The notes beneath the pieces were generated by a model, which did not search any database, was not told the DNA's origin, and saw only the letters and a program-made list of their open reading frames with translations. Source: Cochliopodium minus (Eukaryota; Discosea; Himatismenida; Cochliopodiidae). Taken from it: a stretch of DNA of 51,076 bases. A program made the translations under genes and the position numbers. The stretch covers positions 142,995-194,070 of the forward strand of contig JAMYWO010000041.1 of assembly GCA_024220525.1 (NCBI GenBank), read 5' to 3'. Each line of letters opens with the position of its first letter. Position 1 is the stretch's first letter. This document shows, one piece after another, positions 23,836-35,166 of this stretch.

Positions 23836-24923
23836 TCAAGCATTAGATAAATCATAGACTAATCTTGAAACGGAATAAAAAATGATGGTGAAGGAAATAC
23901 CAACCAACATGCTTATCAATCCATCAGGCACCACCACGTTGAGAAGTTGGAAGCCATTATCTGCAATGCTAGTGTTGAGAGAGTAAAAAGAGTTTAGTAA
24001 GTTCTCACACAACACAATGTTGCCCAGTGACTTTTTTGTATCCGCTTCTATTTTTTCGAGTTGAAAAAATGCCTTTTTGTCAGAACTCTCGGCTTTTTTT
24101 TTTCTGGAAAATGATAACAAAAAAAAAATAAAAAAATACTTAACTAAATTAAAAAAAAAAATCAAAACAAAAATAAGAATAAGAATGAGAATAAAAAAAT
24201 TATAATAAAAAAATAAAAAAAAGATTTATTTTTTGTAAACCTTCTTTTTATGTCAATCAAAGATTCTCTCTTTTGTTGGTTTGAGATGGACAACTTCATT
24301 TTCTCTTTGAGTATCATATAATTGTGGTTGGTGTAGTAGGCATTGATTTTTTTGAAGATTTTGATGGAAGAGTTCATGTAATAAGAAAAGATGATCGTAT
24401 TGAAAAGAACGACAGAGTTTAATGGTGTCAAAATTTGGTGTCTCCTTGAAAATATGAATATCTCCGCCAGAATGATGAGATAATGAATGATCCCTTTTTG
24501 GTTATAAAAATAAAATGAAAAATTAAAATTATTAAAAATAATAAAAATTGAAATTAATGATACTGAAAAAAAAAAAAATTTAAAAAAATAATAAATTAAA
24601 AAAAAATACAATTTAAAAAAATAATAAAATAAAAAAAAATATTTTTAAAATTAATCAAAAATAAACCTTAAAAATCAAAAAAAGAAAATAAAAAAGTAAT
24701 AAAAATTAAAATTTGTTAACCCAAAAAGAAACACCATCCCAAAAGTTTTCCTGCAGTTCTGTGGGGTAGAAAATGATGGATTTTGAAGAAATTTCGAATT
24801 TTGTTCCAAGCCATCACATTTTGGAATAACTCGAATCTAAGATATGGCAAGTTGGCCTCCATGGCCAGTACTCCGTTGGTGATTTTTGAAAAATTCTTTA
24901 TGATTGAAAGATGCCTCATGTAT
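23836..24923 (-). CDS. Membrane protein, C-terminal part (rest in assembly gap)
   Basis: Three exons (24721-24923, 24241-24493, 23836-24103) join in phase to a TGA. They encode at least three hydrophobic helices: KLLGWCFFLGIIHYLIILAE, SVVLFNTIIFSYYM and the C-terminal SMLVGISFTIIFYSVSR. Between the last two are basic, probably cytosolic loops. The 5' exons lie in the 629-base gap or beyond. No transporter or channel signature was recognised. The Phe-rich frames between 24930 and 25850 are low-complexity intron repeat and are not part of the protein. Confidence 0.6.
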
Positions 24924-24926
24924 CTA

Positions 24927-25123
24927 TTTAAAAAATTAAAAATTTGAAATAAAAAATTAAAAATTTGAAATAAAAAATAAAAAATTTGAAATAAAAAATA
25001 TAAAATTTGAAATAAACAATTTAAAATAAAAAATTTGAAACAAAATATTTGAAATAAAAAATAAAAAATTTGAAATAAAAAATTTGAAATAAAAAATTTG
25101 AAATAAAAAATAAAAAAAATAAA
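24927..25123. repeat. Degenerate AAATTTGAAATAAAAA tandem array
   Basis: About twelve imperfect copies of a 13-17 base unit (AAAAATTTGAAATAA) fill the intron upstream of the last visible membrane-protein exon and run into the N gap. The array is the likely reason the assembly broke here. Confidence 0.8.
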
Positions 25124-25752
25124 NNNNNNNNNNNNNNNNNNNNNNNNNNNNNNNNNNNNNNNNNNNNNNNNNNNNNNNNNNNNNNNNNNNNNNNNNNNNN
25201 NNNNNNNNNNNNNNNNNNNNNNNNNNNNNNNNNNNNNNNNNNNNNNNNNNNNNNNNNNNNNNNNNNNNNNNNNNNNNNNNNNNNNNNNNNNNNNNNNNNN
25301 NNNNNNNNNNNNNNNNNNNNNNNNNNNNNNNNNNNNNNNNNNNNNNNNNNNNNNNNNNNNNNNNNNNNNNNNNNNNNNNNNNNNNNNNNNNNNNNNNNNN
25401 NNNNNNNNNNNNNNNNNNNNNNNNNNNNNNNNNNNNNNNNNNNNNNNNNNNNNNNNNNNNNNNNNNNNNNNNNNNNNNNNNNNNNNNNNNNNNNNNNNNN
25501 NNNNNNNNNNNNNNNNNNNNNNNNNNNNNNNNNNNNNNNNNNNNNNNNNNNNNNNNNNNNNNNNNNNNNNNNNNNNNNNNNNNNNNNNNNNNNNNNNNNN
25601 NNNNNNNNNNNNNNNNNNNNNNNNNNNNNNNNNNNNNNNNNNNNNNNNNNNNNNNNNNNNNNNNNNNNNNNNNNNNNNNNNNNNNNNNNNNNNNNNNNNN
25701 NNNNNNNNNNNNNNNNNNNNNNNNNNNNNNNNNNNNNNNNNNNNNNNNNNNN
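25124..25752. other. Assembly gap (629 N)
   Basis: A run of 629 N. The left side holds a minus-strand membrane-protein gene missing its 5' exons; the right side holds plus-strand glycosyltransferase exons missing everything upstream. Both flanks are simple A/T repeats. Confidence 0.95.
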
Positions 25753-25830
25753 AATAAAAAATAAAAAATAAAAAATAAAAAATAAAAAATAAAAAATAAA
25801 AAATAAAAAATAAAAAATAAAAAATTTTTC
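25753..25830. repeat. (AATAAAA)n simple repeat at gap edge
   Basis: A near-perfect 7-base array, AATAAAA, about eleven copies. The same repeat follows the glycosyltransferase exon that ends at 27997, which could have misled scaffolding. Confidence 0.85.
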
Positions 25831-25837
25831 TAAAAAG

Positions 25838-26113
25838 ATATTCACTTGGGAGAGTTGATGAGAAGGCTCGTAAATAACCCCGAAGAAGGGAGAAGAAAAG
25901 GTAAATTGGCCCGAAAATTGATGGTTGAAAATTATGCACCTGAAAAAAGTAAAAACAAAAAAATAATAAAATTTTTATTTTTTTTATTTTTTATTTTTTT
26001 TTATTTTTTATTTAATAGTTACTGAAAAGGTTTTGAATAGACTTAGAGAAATAAAAACGGAGCTTAACAAGAATATTGACCCAACTGATGTCAATCTCCT
26101 CAAAATCAGCTAA
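25838..26113 (+). CDS. Glycosyltransferase family 1-like, C-terminal exons
   Basis: Exons 25838-25948 and 26019-26113 (TAA) read IHLGELMRRLVNNPEEGRRK, then GKLARKLMVENYAPEKITEK and a helical end. This is the usual end of a GT-B glycosyltransferase, where a His-Leu-x-x-Leu-Met-Arg helix follows the sugar-nucleotide site. The acceptor phase needs one base from the previous exon, which is exactly what the exon ending at 27997 leaves. I infer that these exons belong after 27997, or that two copies of the gene exist. Confidence 0.65.
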
Positions 26114-26379
26114 AAAAAAATATAGAGAAAATAGAGGAAAAAAAAAAAAAATTTTGGATTTTAATTACTACCCCTCCTTCTTATTTATTATTTTAATTAT
26201 TGATAAAAATAAAATGGATTTATTTTTTTTGTAAAAAAGAAATTATAAATTATAAATTAAAAAAAAAATAGTTATGAAGAATTTTAGAATTTTTCTTTTT
26301 GATCTATAAAAGGATTTGAAATGAAAGAAATTTAATTTTTTATTTTTTTTTTTATTTAATTAATTCAAAAAAAAAAAAA

Positions 26380-27136
26380 ATGTTCACTGAATGGAAGAAA
26401 ATAAACACCAATCAAATAAGACCTTTGCTTAGATATTGCCATAGCACTTGTATGTTCCATACCAAAAGAAAAATGTTTCTCTATGGTGGATATGGGACTA
26501 CCAAAGAAGGGCAAGAACCCAGCGCATGGTTGAATGATTTCTGGGAATTCGATGTTGAGAGTGGAGAATGGAATATATTGGAGAAGGGTCCTTATAATAG
26601 CATGAGTGGTACATTGATTGCAGATGAACAAGATAATAAAATTTATCTCATGGGAGGATATAATGTAATAGAGCATATATAAACCAAATTGTTTTGCTAA
26701 CAATTTCAAAATATATTTAAGAGAAATAAAAATTAATATATAATTTTTTGGCTATAATACAAGTAGCTCCAATTATAATCGATCGAAAAATTGATAGATC
26801 ATTCAAAAACTAAAATTACATCTATCCATTCTATAAAAAAAAAAAAAAAGTAAAAATTATAGCGAATATTATAATATTCAAAAATTAAATAAAAAAGATA
26901 ATTTAACTTTATTCATTAAATAAAAATAAATTTCCAAAGATGAGAGTTTTAATTTCAAATATAAACAATTTTTCATTTTCTTTTTTCTATTTCTTCTCAA
27001 AGGGTGAAGAGTACGAATCAAAAATGTACTTTTATGACTATACCAAAAAAGTTTGGGTGTTCTTTGAAAATATTGGAAGATTCAGCGAAAACACTGCAGT
27101 CAAATACAAAGACTATATTTATATCATTGGAGGGTT
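26380..27136 (+). CDS. Kelch-repeat protein, 5' part
   Basis: Exon 26380-26664 starts with ATG after an A run and carries kelch blades: KMFLYGGYGTTKEG, then WLNDFWEFDVESGEWNILEKG, and KIYLMGGYN. A second exon begins at 27003 (GEEYESKMYFYDYTKKVWVF, then YIYIIGG). The blade pattern hydrophobic-GG ... Y/W-x-x-D is clear. The 3' part is lost before the ambiguous base at 27370. The intron between the two exons (about 338 bases) may hide another exon. Partner and role unknown. Confidence 0.65.
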
Positions 27137-27370
27137 CAAAAAAAAAGATTCATTTTATTATTTTTTTTATTGTTTTTTGTTTTTATTTTTTGTTCAAAAA
27201 AATTTTTAATTTTATTTAAAAAAATTGTTTGATTATTTAAAATCGATTGTTCTTTTATTTCATTTTATTTTAAATTGATTTTTTATTGTATATGAAAAAA
27301 AAAATTGTTTAATTATATATTCTCTCTTTTGCTTATTCCTTTTTGGAAACAAAATTAAAAAACTATGGGN

Positions 27371-27435
27371 ATTTTTTATTTTTTATTTTTTATTTTTTAT
27401 TTTTTATTTTTTATTTTTTATTTTTTATTTTTTTA
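27371..27435. repeat. (TTTTTTA)n simple repeat next to an ambiguous base
   Basis: A 7-base T-rich array starts right after the single N at 27370 and continues to the acceptor of the glycosyltransferase exon at 27448. It is the reverse complement of the array unit at 25753. Confidence 0.8.
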
Positions 27436-27447
27436 TTTTTTTGATAG

Positions 27448-27997
27448 CCTGAAGAAATTCCGATGAGTGACATGCCCAAGTTGTATTACTCTGCTGACGC
27501 ATTTGTTTTGCCTTCTAGGGGAGAAGGGTGGGGACTTCCGTTCGTAGAGGTAAAAAATAATCAAACTAAAAAATAAATAAAAATAGTCAAAATTAAAAGA
27601 AATAATTTTTAAAAATAACAAGATTTGGAAATTTTTTTTTTATAAAAATTTAATCAAAATATCAAAATTAATAAAAAAATAATAAAAAATTAATTAAAGA
27701 AAAAATAAAAAAAATAAATAAATATAAAAGTATAAAAAAATAAATAAAAAATAATAAATAAAAATGATATATCAAAATTAAATATTAAAATAATTTATAA
27801 AAAAATTAAATTTTTTTATTTTTCTTAAATTTAGGCGATGGCTATGGAATTACCAGTGTTGGCTACGAATTGGAGTGGAAACACAGAGTACATGACAGAC
27901 GAAAACTCTTACCTCATCAAGGTTGAGAAGCTCATCAAGTCTCCCATCGACAAGAAGGACTGGAATGGTAAAGGTCATCGTTGGGCTCTTGCTGATT
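27448..27997 (+). CDS. Glycosyltransferase family 1-like, middle exons
   Basis: Exons 27448-27549 and 27835-27997 encode PMSDMPKLYYSADAFVLPS, then RGEGWGLPFVEAMAMELPVL and ATNWSGNTEYM. The E-G-W-G-L-P ... E-A-M-A motif is the donor-binding EX7E region of GT-B glycosyltransferases (family GT4-like). The donor at 27997 leaves phase 1. No 5' exons are visible because an ambiguous base and simple repeat lie just upstream, and no C-terminal exons lie downstream; matching ones are at 25838. Sugar donor and acceptor cannot be told. Confidence 0.75.
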
Positions 27998-28433
27998 GTA
28001 AAATAACAAAATAAAAATAAAAAATAAAAAATAATTAATAAAAAATAATTAATCAATAAAAATAAAAATAAAAAATAAAGAATAAAAAATAAAAATATAA
28101 TAAAAATAAAAAATAAAAAATAAAAAATAAAAAATAAAAAATAAAAAATAAAAATAAAAATAAAAAAATAAAAAAATAAAAAATATCAAATTAATTTAAA
28201 TCCTAACAAAATTAGGGATTTATTAAAAAGTTCAAAAGATTTTTTAAAATTTGAATTATTTATTAAAATTGAAAAAACTCAAATAGAAAAAATAGAAAAA
28301 TAAATAAATAAATAAAAAATAAATATTAAAAAAATAAAGTAAAATAATAAAAAAATAAAAGTAAAAATATTTTAAATAGAAGTGATATTGAAATAATATA
28401 AAATAAAAGAAAAAGTATCAAGAAATCTTTATT
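27998..28433. repeat. A/T-rich stretch with (AATAAAA)n array
   Basis: Between 28005 and about 28190 lie runs of AATAAAA and related units. The remainder to 28433 is A-rich and shows no gene. This is presumably the intron that should lead to the last glycosyltransferase exons. Confidence 0.7.
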
Positions 28434-29139
28434 TTAAAATACCATGTTCTCATAAGAGCAAGGAACTACGGAAGGCAAAGAACTAGATTTATCATCCTTC
28501 ACAAACAAATTCTCCCTCTCCCTCTCTTTATCTTTCTTCCGCCTATCCAAATCAACATCCTCCCTATTCCTAAATCTCTCTTTTTCTTTTTCTTTGTCTT
28601 TCTTCCTGCTTTCGGATGTTTTTTTGGAGGAACTTTTTTTTTTTGCGGATATTTCTTTTTCGGACCTTTTTTTGCTCGAACTCTTCTTGCTTTTTTTATC
28701 TTTTTCCTTTTGCGTAAAGTTTGGTGTTTGTATCTCCTCTACCACTTTGCTTTTGTACAATATTTTTGACTTTGTGACTCCTTATTTATTTAATAAAAAA
28801 AAAAATTCAAAAAAAAAGTTTTTTAAATAAAAAAATGATGAAATCTTGACTCATTAAATATTGTAAGTAAATTTTCTTCAAAAAAAAAAATATTATCATC
28901 AAAAGTGTAATCTTTATCAATTTACCATATTCCTTTTTCTTGAACGGGAATTTCTTTTCTGGTGACAAAGGCTGTTTTGAGTATACGTGCTCTTTGTTGT
29001 TGCTTAACCCGAACTTGACCTTTTTCTTATCTTTCTCTTCGAATGATGTATCCTCTTCGTATTTGTATTTTTTTTTCTTATGTACATCTATATCTTTTGT
29101 TTTTTTTCTTTTTTTTGGCGATGAACTTCTTTCTGTCAT
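28434..29139 (-). CDS. Lys/Ser-rich basic nuclear-type protein
   Basis: Exons 28926-29139 and 28434-28780 join in phase to about 186 residues. The N-terminal part is SSSPKKRKKTKDIDVHKKKK; the C-terminal part is almost entirely K, E, S and R with KKSSSKK and KDKEKEKERF. It lacks a globular domain. Multiple basic stretches suggest nuclear location. The start could be further upstream, because an acceptor-like AAATAAAG precedes the ATG in frame. No function can be assigned. Confidence 0.55.
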
Positions 29140-29677
29140 TGGAGATGATGTATCATTCTTTATTTAGTATTAAATTTGAGATATAATTTTATTTGTATAT
29201 TTTATTTCTGGGAAAATATAAATTTTTTTTTTTTTATTGTTTGTTTACCAATCCATTGTTCCTATTGATGCAAATGATGAAAATAAAAATATATATCAAT
29301 GTTTTATTAATGATTTGATATGTAATTTACCTCATTGAATATAAATTCTTGCAAATAAATTCGCAATTTTTTTTTTTTTTTTATCCAAACAAATATAACG
29401 AATTCAATTGAAATTAATGATCAAATGAGACTCGATTAATGAACTAATTGTAAATCTGTTGTTGAATTTTTCATGTATTTATTTTTGTAAAAAACAATTT
29501 TTAATTCTCCATTAAAATAATCCAATTTGACGAATGATATACTTGAATAGATCTTGAAAAGAAGTAGAATTTGGAATAATTTCTATTCTTCATAAAAATA
29601 AAAAAATAAAAAAAATTCTTTTTTAAAAGAAGAAATAGATCATTTTTAAGAGGATAATAATTAGAAGAGATTAACAA
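29140..29677. other. Divergent intergenic region
   Basis: Between the Lys-rich gene (minus) and the RhoGAP gene (plus). A short ATG-GATTG followed by GTAAAC near 29249 on the minus strand could be a leader exon, but joining it makes a stop, so I left it out. Nothing else is seen. Confidence 0.45.
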
Positions 29678-32600
29678 ATGAATGCATTATCTCAGAAATT
29701 TTCAAAGGTATTCAAAAATATAAATATACTGGAAAATAAAAATAAAGCAAAAAAGAAGAATCATAAATATCATAAACAATTGGATTTGACAATCGAATTT
29801 ATAAAAATTATATTTGATAGATATCAATCAAAATTTTAATAAATTTATATTTTATTTTAAATTTTTTATACCAATTTAAATACAAAATACAATTCCAATC
29901 CATTCCTATAGATCATTGCATATATGTTTGAAAAATCAAAAGACTCGATAAAATATAGTATCGATCTTGTGGACAGATTATGCAGGAATTACAAGATAGA
30001 TCAAAGAGAAGATTACTATAAACCATCTGCTCATCAGAGCGTTGAAGATGTTCTTTTGGATTTTGTATGTGCCATTGCAAAGAGGCTAGTACAAGTGAAT
30101 CATGTGATATGGATCACAAAGAAGAAAAAGATAGAGGCTCCTGATTTTGTCAATCCTCAATTCAATCAAAATCAATTTAAAATTCCAAATAACATGGAAG
30201 ATGAAGAACAAATAAAGACACATCTCTTACAAGTAAAAGAAATAATATATTTTCCGATATTGTTTCATATTCTCCAATATTACATCATATACACTTCTCA
30301 TTTGAGATCATAAATATATAAATTATTCATCCTTTAAACTATTCGCCAAATTGATATTTAAAAAAAGATTTTTTTATTTTCCTTTTCAAATATTTAAAGA
30401 AATTATATCCTCTTTCAAATTAATATAATCCAATATAATCAATATCTAGAAATTTGTTGGACGATAATATAGTATCTTGTTGATACAAAATCCATCAATC
30501 AACAATAATGGAATAATATACAATTTCATTTGTATGTGTTGATTAATATTGAGATTCTAAAATATCATCAAAATTAAGTTGGTTACCAAATCAATACCCA
30601 CTTTCAATATCTTTTTAAACATTCAACAAAACACCCCATTTGACGATCTTTTTTTAAAAATCTTTTTTTTTTAATTAAGACACTGATGGGATATTTGATG
30701 AAAATCGACACAATACTGACATACGTCGAAGGATTGGTGAAAAAACTCAACAGATTCTGCTGCAACTTTTCCCTACAAAAAGACAAAACCCTCGCCTCCT
30801 CCATCACCGAGCCCAACAAGCTCGTCATCTTCATCATCGACAAGATCAAGCGCATCGAGTCCAATTTGTCCAGAATTGAGGTTTATGTTCTCATCATCCA
30901 CAACCTCCCTTCTAATCAACACATCAGAGATCTCATCAGTCTCAAAACAGAGCTTTCTTCGAGTCTCATGTCAGAAGAAGAATACAAGTAAAAATTAATA
31001 TTTGTTTTTAAAAATTTTTATAGTTTTTTGATTTTAAATCAAATCTTCTTTATCATTTTCATAAAATTTTAAAAATTATTTAATATTTTTATTTGATATT
31101 TTAATTCATTTTACAATTAAATTTTTTTATTTTTTTATAACTTACATTCCTAACTTGTTTTATTTCATCACAATTTTTTTAAAAGTTTTTCATTTCAAAA
31201 TTTTATTTTTTCGGAATATTTTCTTTATTAAAATTTTTCTTTATTTTCGTTATTAAGAAAAAGAAAATAGTAATAGTGGAGGGATGGTGGAATATCATTT
31301 GACCAAGTTCAGGCCAACTCCTTTTTCTCCCTCGTCTCCCTTCCAAATCCAATCGCCACTCTTGTCTCCCAACACTATGAGCGCAATAAACGTTGAAGAT
31401 CTCCTAAAAACAACAAACCACAAAGCAAAGATCCCAATGTAAAAAAATGAATAAATTATAAATAAAAATAAAATGAGATATTAATTTTAAAATTAATTTA
31501 AATTTAAAAATTTAAAAAAATTAATGTAAAATAATTTAATAAACAAAAACAATAAATAAATAATTAACATTTAATTTAAATAGTTTTTAAAAAAATCAAA
31601 TTTATTTTTGAATACATCTTTCTGAGTAAAATTTAAAAATAAAATAAAAAGAATTAAACTCTGTTTTTAAAAATTTTTTAAAATTATTTCGTTTTTGATA
31701 AAATTTAATTAAATTTTTAAAATTAAAAAAAAAAAAAAGAGTTCGAAATCAAGCTCGCTCGACAACCACATCCAACAAATGAGACAGCCACTGAGCCCCA
31801 ACACAACCACCAAAAACCTTCGACGACATGTCCCTCCTAAGTCCGCAGCTCACCTCCAGCAGCAACAACAAATTCAACGACAAAAACAACCGTAAGACCA
31901 TTTCTTATGGCCATGATAACGTCAAGAGGCCCATCGTCAATGGAAACCATCATGATGTTCACATGGACAAAAATTCCAAAGTTTCTTTTGAGGTTGATAA
32001 GAAGGTTGAGTTGTCCAAGGATTCAAAGTTGTTGGGGATTGGTAAAACAAAATTTTTGAAGAAAGAAATATTTGATTTTTATTTGATTTTTATTTTTTAT
32101 TTTTTTTCCCCAATTTAATTTTTTTTTTTCATCATTTCTTTGTTTTAATTTTTTATTTTAATCATTTTTTTTTCACATTCTATTTGTATATATTAATTAT
32201 TTGATTGACTTTTTATTCAATTTTTTATTTTAATCATTTTTTTTTTTCAATTTTTTATATATTATTTATTGACTTTTTATTCAATTTTTTTTTTGAACAG
32301 ACACATTTTATATTATTTTTAATTATTTTTTTTCAAGTACTAATCTTTTTAATTTTTTATTATTTTTTAATATTTTTTTATATTTTTTTGATTTTATTTT
32401 TTTCAATATTTGTTTTTTCAGATTTATTTTTTCGTACTTATTTTTTTTTCAATACTAATCTTTTTTTAAATTTTAGAACGAATTTTTTTTCATTTTATTT
32501 CATTTTTTTAAATTTTAGAACAAATTTTTTTTTAATATTTTTTTTTTTTTGAAAATCAGATCCGTTAGAAAGTTACAAAAAGTACGTGAACCCAAACCAA

Positions 32601-34966
32601 CCAATCTCCAAAAAGTCCTTCGAAGCCAAACTAAATCTCCGCAAACAAAGGTCCCTCAACATGACCATCGAAGTCTCCTCCTGCGTCGTCTGCTCCTCCA
32701 GCACCTTCTTCATGTTCGTCACCATCTTCAACCAGTCGGAGAAAAAGTCCATCGAGAGGGTTTCTTTGACTTTCCGGGATAATCAGTTCATAAAGAAGGA
32801 TTTCATTGCTAATGCTGCTGTTAATTTCCCTTCCCTTTTTCCTATCAAGGCTGGCTCTCACAATTTTTATATTGGTACTCTTTGAATCATTTTCTTTATT
32901 TTCAATTTATTTTTCCATTTATTTTTCCATTTATTATTATATTTATTGTCATTTATTATTTTCATTTTTATTTATCTTTTATTAAAATAAAATATTTTCA
33001 TTTTTATTTTATCTATTTTTATTTTTTATTTTTTATTTTTATTTTATATTTTTTTATTTTTTTTCAAAATTTGATTACTTTTTATCAATTTTTATTTTTT
33101 ATATTCATTTTCATTTATTTTCATTTTTTTACTTATTTCAATAAAAAATACATTTTTATTTATCTATTTTTATTTTTTATTTTTTATTTTTTATTAATTT
33201 TTTTTTTTATTTTTATTTATTTTTATTTTTATTTTTATTTATTTTCTTTTTTATTTTTTATTTTTATCGAAGACTACCAGTTGCCAATATTGAAAAACAC
33301 AACAGGAAACGAAAAGTATCAAGTTACCATTGAAGCGTTCCTCAAAGGAGCAAAGAAAAAAGATAAACTTGAAATACACATTCCCATCACTGTGGTCGAT
33401 TCTGCCAATGTATTTGCAAATAATCCACAACAGGTTTAAAAAAAAATCAAAAATTAAAAAAAATAAAATCAAAAAATAAAAAATAAAAATAAAAATAAAA
33501 AAATTAAAAAAATAAAAAAAAATAAAAAAATAAAAAATTAAAAAAATTAAAAAATAAAAATAAAATAAAAATTAAATGTGAAAAAATAAAAAAAATAGAA
33601 AAATAGAATAAAAATAAAAAAATTATCAAATTTAAAAATAAATCAAAAAAATAATGAAAATAAATCAAAAAAATTATAAAAAATAAAAAAATAAAAAAAT
33701 AAAATAAAAAATAAATAAATCAAATGATTTAAAATAATTTATGAAATTAATTTTAGGTTTTTGAGACTCCTTTCGAAGTTTTGTTGTTAAGAGAGAAAGG
33801 GGAAGTTCCAAAATTTTTAGAGGTAAACTAAAAAATATTATTTACTTATTACTTAATATTTTTTCAATTTTATTTAATATTTTTTCAATTAATTTTATTT
33901 TTTTTTATTTATTAAATGTTTAGAGTGTTGTTAAATATTTTACGGACGAAGACAAATATTTGAAAATTCAAAAAATCTTTTCTTCTAATTGTAATATTCA
34001 CGATGTAAATCACATTCGAGCTCTCTACGACATAGGTTAAAAAAAATTTTGAAAATAAAAAATCATAAAAAAAAAAATAAAATTAATCTGATAAAATAAA
34101 TAATAAATTACAAATAAAATTACAAATAAAATAATAAATAAAAAATTGAAACAATAAAAAAATTTAAATAATAAATAAATAATAAAAAAAAAAAATAAAA
34201 AAAATAAAAAAAATGAATCTGATAAAATAATAAATAAGAAATAATAAAATAAATAATAAATAAATAATTAGTAATTAATAAAAATTAAATTATTTAATTT
34301 TAAATTTTTTTCCAAAAGGAAAAGAAAAAACGGTTTTTGAAGAAGTTAAAGACCATTATGCTTTTGCACAAGCATTAAAACTCTTTTTAACAAAGTTGCC
34401 AGAGCCCATACTTTCTTATGACCTTTACCATGATTTCATTCAGGTTTCTGACCTTCCTCAGCCTGAGGAGAGAATGAAGTCTTTTCTCAAATTAAGTAAG
34501 AAAAAATAAAAATAAAATAGTAAAATAAAAAAAATGAAATAAAAAATCAAAAATAAAAATAAAAAATAAAAAATAAAAAATAAAAAATAAAAAATGAAAT
34601 AATAAATAAAAACACAAAAAATAAAATATAAAAAATAAAAATAAAATAGTAAAATAAAAAAATATAAATAAAAAATAAATAAATATAAATTTAAAAAATA
34701 AATTTTAAATTCTTTTTTTTTTCTTAGTTTCTTCTTTGAGCACTCCTCGCAAAAACTTGTTCGACTACGTCATCAACTTCCTCGTCAGACTCCACATCTC
34801 CTCCAAAACGCACGACTTCATCCCGGGAGCCCCTGACCTCGCCTTCATCTTCGCCGACGCTTTTTTAAGGCCCAAAAAGAATTCTATCCATCAAACGGGT
34901 AACAAGATCAACATTGAAATTTTGAAGGAGTTGATCATTGATCGAAGTGAATCTTCTCACAATTGA
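29678..34966 (+). CDS. RhoGAP-fold protein lacking the arginine finger
   Basis: Eleven exons: 29678-29707, 29912-30232, 30680-30987, 31271-31438, 31742-32041, 32560-32874, 33273-33433, 33757-33822, 33924-34035, 34319-34495, 34728-34966 (TGA). The N-terminal third is helical (SVEDVLLDFVCAIAKRLVQ, TYVEGLVKKLNRFCCN), followed by a Ser/Pro/Asn linker and a beta-rich module (NMTIEVSSCVVCSSS, then YQVTIEAFLKGAKKK). The last exons are a RhoGAP domain: VPKFLESVVKYF, ALKLFLTKLPEPILSYDLYH, LFDYVINFLVRL. Where active RhoGAPs have GIFR, this one has KIFS, so catalysis is doubtful. Exon 31742-32041 changes frame once at an A5 run near 31813; removing one base restores every downstream phase. This may be a sequence error or a real break. 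Exons here are notably C-rich. Confidence 0.75.
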
Positions 34967-35166
34967 TTTTTTTTTTCCATTCTTCTCCTTCTCTTCTTAT
35001 ATTTTTCAATCGATCACTTTTAAATTTTTGAACAATCTCTTTCTTTTAAATGAATAAAAAATTAAAAAAAAAAATAATTTACATTTTTTATAAAGATTAA
35101 ATCCATCTTTTATACGAAAAGAAAAAAAATTTTATTTAAATAAACAAGATTGATTGGGAAAACTGA

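Noticed and set aside
24716-25939. Large minus-strand open frame across the N gap
   Set aside because: The open frame exists only because N codons carry no stop and the flanks are a Phe-coding simple repeat.
25838-26113. Continuation of the minus-strand membrane-protein gene across the gap
   Set aside because: The plus-strand reading gives a clear glycosyltransferase end with a TAA and good splice sites; the minus-strand frame is its shadow.
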